Source: Rhizobium gallicum bv. gallicum R602sp | GTDB taxonomy: Bacteria; Pseudomonadota; Alphaproteobacteria; Rhizobiales; Rhizobiaceae | Reading direction: 5' to 3' | NCBI RefSeq assembly: GCF_000816845.1 | Contig: NZ_CP006877.1 | Span: 1-62,500, forward strand | Length of the DNA: 62,500 nt | In this document: in pieces, positions 58,115 through 62,500 of the stretch | How the letters are laid out: each line of letters opens with the position of its first letter | Position numbering within the stretch: position 1 is the first letter of the stretch | Translations under genes and position numbers: made by a program | The notes under the pieces: generated by a model | Told to the model about the DNA's origin: nothing | Databases searched by the model: none | What the model saw: the letters and a program-made list of their open reading frames with translations, nothing else

Positions 58115-59425
58115 TCATTTTGTCGAATTTGCATCGATGAGCATGCGCGGCCATTCGACACGGATACGCGCTCCTTCACTTTCCGGATCGCGGTTCTCGA
58201 AAACCAGCGTCGCACCGGAACGTTCAAGCAGCGTCTTGGCGATGAAAAGTCCAAGCCCCAGCCCGCCTGCAGTATCCTCCTTCTGCCTTTTGGTGACGTA
58301 AGGCTCTCCGATACGGGTGAGAATATCCGGTGCGTAGCCGTTGCCGTCGTCCTCGATGACGATCAGCACCTTGTTGTGGTCATGTTCGACCGTGACCGTT
58401 ACCTTCTCGCGAGCATAATCGACGGCATTTTCGATGAGATTGCCAAGCCCATAGATGATCCCGGCATTGCGCTCTGTCACCGGTTCACCCTTGCGCGGGC
58501 TTTTCTCGATCAGCTCGATCTCGATCGGAAATTCGCGATAGGGCGCAATGATCTCCTCGATCATCGAAGACAGCGGCAGCCGCCGCATATGCGCATCGCC
58601 CTCTGCCGAAAGGCTCGTCAGTCGCTTCAAGATATCGCGGCAACGTTCGCTCTGGCTGCGCAGCAGTTGCACGTCCTCGCGGAACCGGTCGTCGTCCTTC
58701 AGTTCGCGCTCCATCTCCTTTGCGACGACGCTGATCGTCGCAAGCGGCGTTCCGAGCTCATGTGCGGCCGCCGCGGCCAGGCCGTCGAGTTGCGATAGGT
58801 GCTTTTCCCTCTGCAGCACGAGTTCGGTCGCGGCCAGTGCATCCGCCAGCTGGCTCGCTTCCATCGAAACGCGATAGGCATAAAAAGCTGCAAAGGCCAT
58901 GGTCGAAGCAATCGAGCACCAGACACCGAACTGCATGACGTTGTGCACATTGATCTGCGCACCGTTGAACCATGGAAGCGGGAAGGGCGAAAAGGCGAGG
59001 ATCGTGATGCAGACCATTGCAAAGACGATGAGTGCAACGCTGTAGCGGATCGGCTGGGAGGCAAAGGAAATGATGACCGGCACGCAGACGAGCGCCGCAA
59101 ACGGGTTCGCCAGACCGCCGGTGATAAACAGCAGCGCGCAGAGCTGCAACAGATCCAGCCCAAGCAGCGCGAGGGCAGCCGGCGGTTCGAGGCGATGTGT
59201 CGGCGGATACCGGATCGTCAAAAAGAAATTGACCCAGGCAAGCGCTGCAATCAGCAAGCTGCTGGTGAGCAGCGGCAACGGGAATTTCAGCCAGAAGGCA
59301 ACGATGAAAACCGTCGCCGCCTGTCCGCCGACCGCGAGCCAGCGCAAACGTACGAGCGTCTGCAGGCGCAGCCTGCGGCTGCTATGCCGGTCGTTCTGAG
59401 TTTTGTTGTTGACGTCATCGGCCAT
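58115..59425 (-). CDS. actS: Sensor histidine kinase ActS (RegB/PrrB family)
   Basis: A 436-residue redox-sensing inner-membrane kinase, partner of ActR. About six hydrophobic segments fill residues 30-185, including the ubiquinone-binding GGLANPF at 103-109. The H-box AAAHELGTPLATISVVAKEM has His222, and the redox-active cysteine is Cys262 in SQSERCRDIL, matching His225 and Cys265 of Rhodobacter RegB. ATP boxes GLGNLIENAVDY, EDDGNGY and GGLGLGLFIAKTL are intact. Confidence 0.95.
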   Translation of the reverse strand: MADDVNNKTQNDRHSSRRLRLQTLVRLRWLAVGGQAATVFIVAFWLKFPLPLLTSSLLIAALAWVNFFLTIRYPPTHRLEPPAALALLGLDLLQLCALLFITGGLANPFAALVCVPVIISFASQPIRYSVALIVFAMVCITILAFSPFPLPWFNGAQINVHNVMQFGVWCSIASTMAFAAFYAYRVSMEASQLADALAATELVLQREKHLSQLDGLAAAAAHELGTPLATISVVAKEMERELKDDDRFREDVQLLRSQSERCRDILKRLTSLSAEGDAHMRRLPLSSMIEEIIAPYREFPIEIELIEKSPRKGEPVTERNAGIIYGLGNLIENAVDYAREKVTVTVEHDHNKVLIVIEDDGNGYAPDILTRIGEPYVTKRQKEDTAGGLGLGLFIAKTLLERSGATLVFENRDPESEGARIRVEWPRMLIDANSTK

Positions 59426-59445
59426 GCTCGGCTCCTCGCCCAGGC

Positions 59446-61902
59446 TTATCTACCACGCGGCTTGGCGCGTGTCGTCGGCAAGGCTTCCTCTGGCCGCTCC
59501 GGCCAGGAATGCCGCGGGTAGCGGCCTCGCATTTCGGCACGTACGTCCTTCCAGGAACCTGCCCAGAACCCAGGCAGGTCACGCGTCGTCTGGATCGGCC
59601 GGTGCGCGGGCGAGGTCAATTCGAGAAGAAGCGGCAGCCTTCCGCCACCGATCGCCGGATGTTGCTTCAATCCGAAAAGCTCCTGCACCCGGATCGTCAG
59701 CAGCGGCTCCTCGCCGTCATACTGGATCGGATGCCGCTGGCCCGTTGGCGCTTCGAAATGCGTCGGTGCAAGCCGGTTGAGGTCACGTTGCAGTTCATGC
59801 GATACAAGCGCCATCAGCCCGCTGGCGAGCGATCCGGCGGAAATATCCGAAAGCCCGCGCGCATCGCTCTGGTAGGGCGTAAACCAGTCGTCCAGCCGTT
59901 CCAGTAACGCAACGTCGCTTAGATCCGGCCATGGCGCGCCGATTGTTCGATGCAGAAAGCCGATACGTTCGCGCAGCTGGATAGCTTCCTTGGAAAAGGG
60001 CAGGGCGTTGAGTCCCAATTGCCGTATGCCATCCGCTAGTGCTGCGGCAACAGGCTCGCCGGCTGGCCGGGGCAACGGCGTTTCGTCAAAAACGATCGCG
60101 CCGAGCCTTGTCGCGCGCCGGGCGCGGACTTGCCTGCTCGGCAGGTCGAAATAGGTCTGCTCGCCGGTCTTGATCACACCTGGTAGCTGGGTTTCGACAT
60201 CGCCGCGCGAAATCTCCGCCGCAGCGAGGATGCGTGCCTGCGTCGCGCGTCCGGTCAGATCGGCGATCACCAGCATCTGGCTGCCTGCCAGACGTTCCGT
60301 CTCCGACAATTCGGCGCCCCGGCCGTTTGCCATCACGTACCGTCCCCGCCCGCCGCGCTGCAGGGCAATCCGATCGGGAAAGGCATGTAGCAGGAGTTGT
60401 CCGGCAAGCGGTGGCGCACTTGAGGAAATCTTGTCGAGCCCACGCGCCAGCCGTCCGGCAAGGCGCCGCGAAGCATCCGCCCTTTCCCCCTTCTCCACCT
60501 TGAAGCGCCGCAAACGGTCCTCGATGTCGATGCTTGTGCCGCCGAGGCCCTGTTCCGTGAGAAGAACGGCAAGCATTGCAGCTTCTTTTGCGTGGCCGCT
60601 GTCGCCGGCCGAAACCACCATGGCTGCCAGCCGCGGCGGCAGCGCTAGGTCGCGCATCGTCTTTCCGCGCGCAGTCAAGGTTCCATCCTTGTCCAGGGCT
60701 CCGAGTTCCCGCAGCAGCGCGCGCGCTTCCTTCAGCGTCGTCGCTGGGGGCTGGTCGACGAAGGCAAGCGATGTCGGATCCTGAACGCCCCAATGGGCCA
60801 GATCGAGCACGAGACCGGAAAGATCGCTCGACAGGATCTGCGGCGGTGTGAAAGCAGGTAAGGCGGCCGTCTGCCCCGGGTGCCAGAGGCGGATCGCGAT
60901 ACCGGGTTCCGTTCTGCCTGCGCGGCCGGCGCGCTGGTCGGCAGATGCCCGCGACACCCTCACCGTCTCCAGCCGCGTGATACCTGCCGAAGCCTCGAAC
61001 ACCGGCAGCCGCTGCAGCCCGCTGTCGATTACGATGCGCACGCCGTCGATGGTGATCGACGTCTCGGCGATCGAGGTCGCAAGCACGATCTTGCGCGTGC
61101 CCTTCGCCGCCGGACGGATTGCTGCATCCTGCTCTTTCTGGCCGAGATTGCCGTAGAGAGGGGCGATCAGCGTGTCCGACCCGAACCGCCCTTCGAGCCT
61201 TTCCGCCGTTCGGGTGATTTCGGCCTGCCCAGGCAGGAAAGCGAGGATCGATCCCGTCTCGCCCGCATGGGCCTCGACGATTGCCCGTATAGCGGCGTCC
61301 TCTATACGCTCGCCACTCGGGCGATCCCGATAGCGGACGTCGATCGGAAAGCTCCGGCCCCTGCTTTCGATCACCGGCGGATGGTCGAGGAGTGCTGCGA
61401 CACGCTCGACGTCGAGCGTTGCCGACATCACCAGAAGCCGCAGATCATTACGGAGCGCCGTGCGCACGTCGAGCGCCAATGCCAGCCCGAAATCCGCATC
61501 AAGCGAACGCTCGTGAAATTCGTCGAAAATGACTGAAGAAACCCCCGAAAGTTCCGGATCATCGAGAATCATGCGCGCAAAGACGCCTTCGGTGACCACT
61601 TCGATCCGCGTCTTGCCGGAAATGCGGTTGTCGAGGCGCATGCGGTAGCCGACTGTTTCGCCCACCTGTTCGCCGAGCAGAAAGGCCATGCGGCTCGCCG
61701 CAGCCCGCGCTGCCAGCCGCCGTGGCTCCAGCAGAATGATCCTGCCGTCGTTGCGCCATGGTTGATCCAGCAGATAAAGTGGCACAAGCGTGGTCTTCCC
61801 GGCGCCGGGTGGCGCGGAAAGAACGGCTCGTCCGTTTTCGGCAAGTGCGGTTCCGATCTCGGGCAGAACGTGAGAAACCGGAAGTTCCGGCAGAACGGGC
61901 AT
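59446..61902 (-). CDS. hrpB: ATP-dependent helicase HrpB
   Basis: An 818-residue DEAH-box helicase: Walker A LSAPPGAGKTTLVPLYLL, motif II IFDEFHERSLDADFGLAL, SAT in LLVMSATLDVERVAAL, and motif VI QRAGRAGRTEPGIAIRLW. The C-terminal HrpB-specific domain follows. The family is widespread in proteobacteria but its RNA target is unsettled. It starts 5 nt after the cyclodeaminase-family stop and ends 20 nt before actS, so transcription may continue into actS/actR. Confidence 0.95.
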   Translation of the reverse strand: MPVLPELPVSHVLPEIGTALAENGRAVLSAPPGAGKTTLVPLYLLDQPWRNDGRIILLEPRRLAARAAASRMAFLLGEQVGETVGYRMRLDNRISGKTRIEVVTEGVFARMILDDPELSGVSSVIFDEFHERSLDADFGLALALDVRTALRNDLRLLVMSATLDVERVAALLDHPPVIESRGRSFPIDVRYRDRPSGERIEDAAIRAIVEAHAGETGSILAFLPGQAEITRTAERLEGRFGSDTLIAPLYGNLGQKEQDAAIRPAAKGTRKIVLATSIAETSITIDGVRIVIDSGLQRLPVFEASAGITRLETVRVSRASADQRAGRAGRTEPGIAIRLWHPGQTAALPAFTPPQILSSDLSGLVLDLAHWGVQDPTSLAFVDQPPATTLKEARALLRELGALDKDGTLTARGKTMRDLALPPRLAAMVVSAGDSGHAKEAAMLAVLLTEQGLGGTSIDIEDRLRRFKVEKGERADASRRLAGRLARGLDKISSSAPPLAGQLLLHAFPDRIALQRGGRGRYVMANGRGAELSETERLAGSQMLVIADLTGRATQARILAAAEISRGDVETQLPGVIKTGEQTYFDLPSRQVRARRATRLGAIVFDETPLPRPAGEPVAAALADGIRQLGLNALPFSKEAIQLRERIGFLHRTIGAPWPDLSDVALLERLDDWFTPYQSDARGLSDISAGSLASGLMALVSHELQRDLNRLAPTHFEAPTGQRHPIQYDGEEPLLTIRVQELFGLKQHPAIGGGRLPLLLELTSPAHRPIQTTRDLPGFWAGSWKDVRAEMRGRYPRHSWPERPEEALPTTRAKPRGR

Positions 61903-61907
61903 TGCGC

Positions 61908-62500
61908 TTATTTCCCGCCGGTAACGGTTTCATAGGCGAGAATCGCTCCGGCGAGATCCTCGAGCGCGGCGCCCACCGATTTGAAAAGCGTGATCTCGCC
62001 TTCCGCGCTGCGGCCGCCTCGTGTTCCGCAAACGAGTTCGGCAAGTTCTGCCTTGATCGCACCCTCGTTGAGCACGCCGCTTCCGAGTGGCTGAACGATA
62101 TCACCCGCTTCCTTCATCGCACCGGCTCGCGTATCGACGAAGACGGACGCACGGCGGATCGCCTCGTCGTCGGTCTCACGCATGCTAGGCTTGAAGCCGC
62201 CGACGAGATCGAGATGCGCGCCGGGCTTCAGCCATGCGCCGCAAATGAGCGGCTCGCTTGAGAGCGTGCCGCAGGAGACGATGTCGGCGGTTCGCGCCGC
62301 CGCTTCGATATCGAAGACCGCCTCAGCGGCCAGCCCAAGCTCTCGGGCTTCGGCCGCTACCTTTTCTGCGCCTGCAGGATTACGCCCCCAGATATGGATG
62401 CGCTTGATCGGGCGGATGGCCGTATGCGCCTGCAGCAGGTTGAGCGAGAGGCGACCGGTTCCGCAGACAAGCAGCTCGGCCGCATCCGGCCGCGCCAGAT
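61908..62500 (-). CDS. Ornithine cyclodeaminase / mu-crystallin family protein, C-terminal part (cut by window end)
   Basis: The frame is open from the window edge to a TAA at 61908-61910, giving 197 codons of a protein of about 310-330 residues. The visible part contains the dinucleotide fold ELLVCGTGRLSLNLLQAH, RPIKRIHIWGRN, ADIVSCGTLSSEPLICG and DLVGGFKPSMRETDDEAI, which are hallmarks of the family. Members include ornithine cyclodeaminase, alanine dehydrogenase and delta-1-pyrroline-2-carboxylate reductase; the last is as likely as the first. The start is outside the window. Confidence 0.9.
   Translation of the reverse strand, partial: LARPDAAELLVCGTGRLSLNLLQAHTAIRPIKRIHIWGRNPAGAEKVAAEARELGLAAEAVFDIEAAARTADIVSCGTLSSEPLICGAWLKPGAHLDLVGGFKPSMRETDDEAIRRASVFVDTRAGAMKEAGDIVQPLGSGVLNEGAIKAELAELVCGTRGGRSAEGEITLFKSVGAALEDLAGAILAYETVTGGK

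Overview
The window is a piece of the main chromosome of an alphaproteobacterium, almost certainly a Rhizobium (Rhizobiales) close to R. etli / R. leguminosarum. The evidence is the high-GC coding sequence, the gene content (chvG/chvI, actS/actR, addA/addB, a DivL-type kinase, an intracellular PHB depolymerase) and the order hemE / gap / PPDK regulator / maf / aroE / coaE / dnaQ / secB. I recognise this order from rhizobial and Caulobacter origin regions. The left end is very probably the replication origin: the first 24 codons of hemE read leftwards from position 72, the PPDK regulator starts rightwards at 476, and the gap holds DnaA-box sequences and an AT-rich tract.

Layout. 0-20.4 kb reads mostly rightwards and is housekeeping: PPDK regulator, maf, aroE, coaE, dnaQ; leftward secB and fxsA; a tightly overlapped set timA-mltA-smr-xre; gyrB; a leftward nitroreductase; an FAH-family hydrolase; phaZ; a DUF2852 protein; a YgjP-type metallopeptidase; then trpF-trpB-trpA-accD-folC. 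From 20.4 to 23.2 kb lies the one clearly accessory segment: a DHA2-type drug exporter and a divergent TetR regulator, inserted between folC and trxA and followed by a decayed second copy of the folC 3' end. From 23.2 to 40.9 kb everything reads leftwards. One long run is divL, tsaE-amgK fusion, murU, addB, addA, trxA. Next come ahcY, the regulatory phosphotransferase genes (HPr, EIIA-Man, HPr kinase) and the ChvG/ChvI two-component pair.

41.2-44 kb carries pckA, arfB and alkB (rightwards). Then coaA-hisE-hisF-hisA-hisH-DUF2628-hisB run leftwards, divergent from hslV-GNAT-hslU. A DUF1402 secreted protein, a cytochrome P450 and malate synthase G follow. The right end has an L,D-transpeptidase, mmcB, the redox two-component pair actR/actS, the helicase hrpB and the 3' part of an ornithine cyclodeaminase family gene cut by the window edge.

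Functional links. ChvGI, HprK/HPr/EIIA and pckA bring together envelope/acid sensing and control of gluconeogenic carbon use. AmgK and MurU form a peptidoglycan-recycling branch to UDP-MurNAc, next to the cell-cycle kinase DivL. AddA/AddB, AlkB, MmcB and DnaQ serve DNA repair and fidelity. PhaZ feeds stored polyester into metabolism.

I found no rRNA, tRNA, CRISPR array, insertion sequence or prophage. I do not see a wholly new multi-gene system. The strongest second-look items are the origin, the folC-bracketed cassette, the tyrosine-for-histidine kinase and several clean palindromes in front of metabolic genes.
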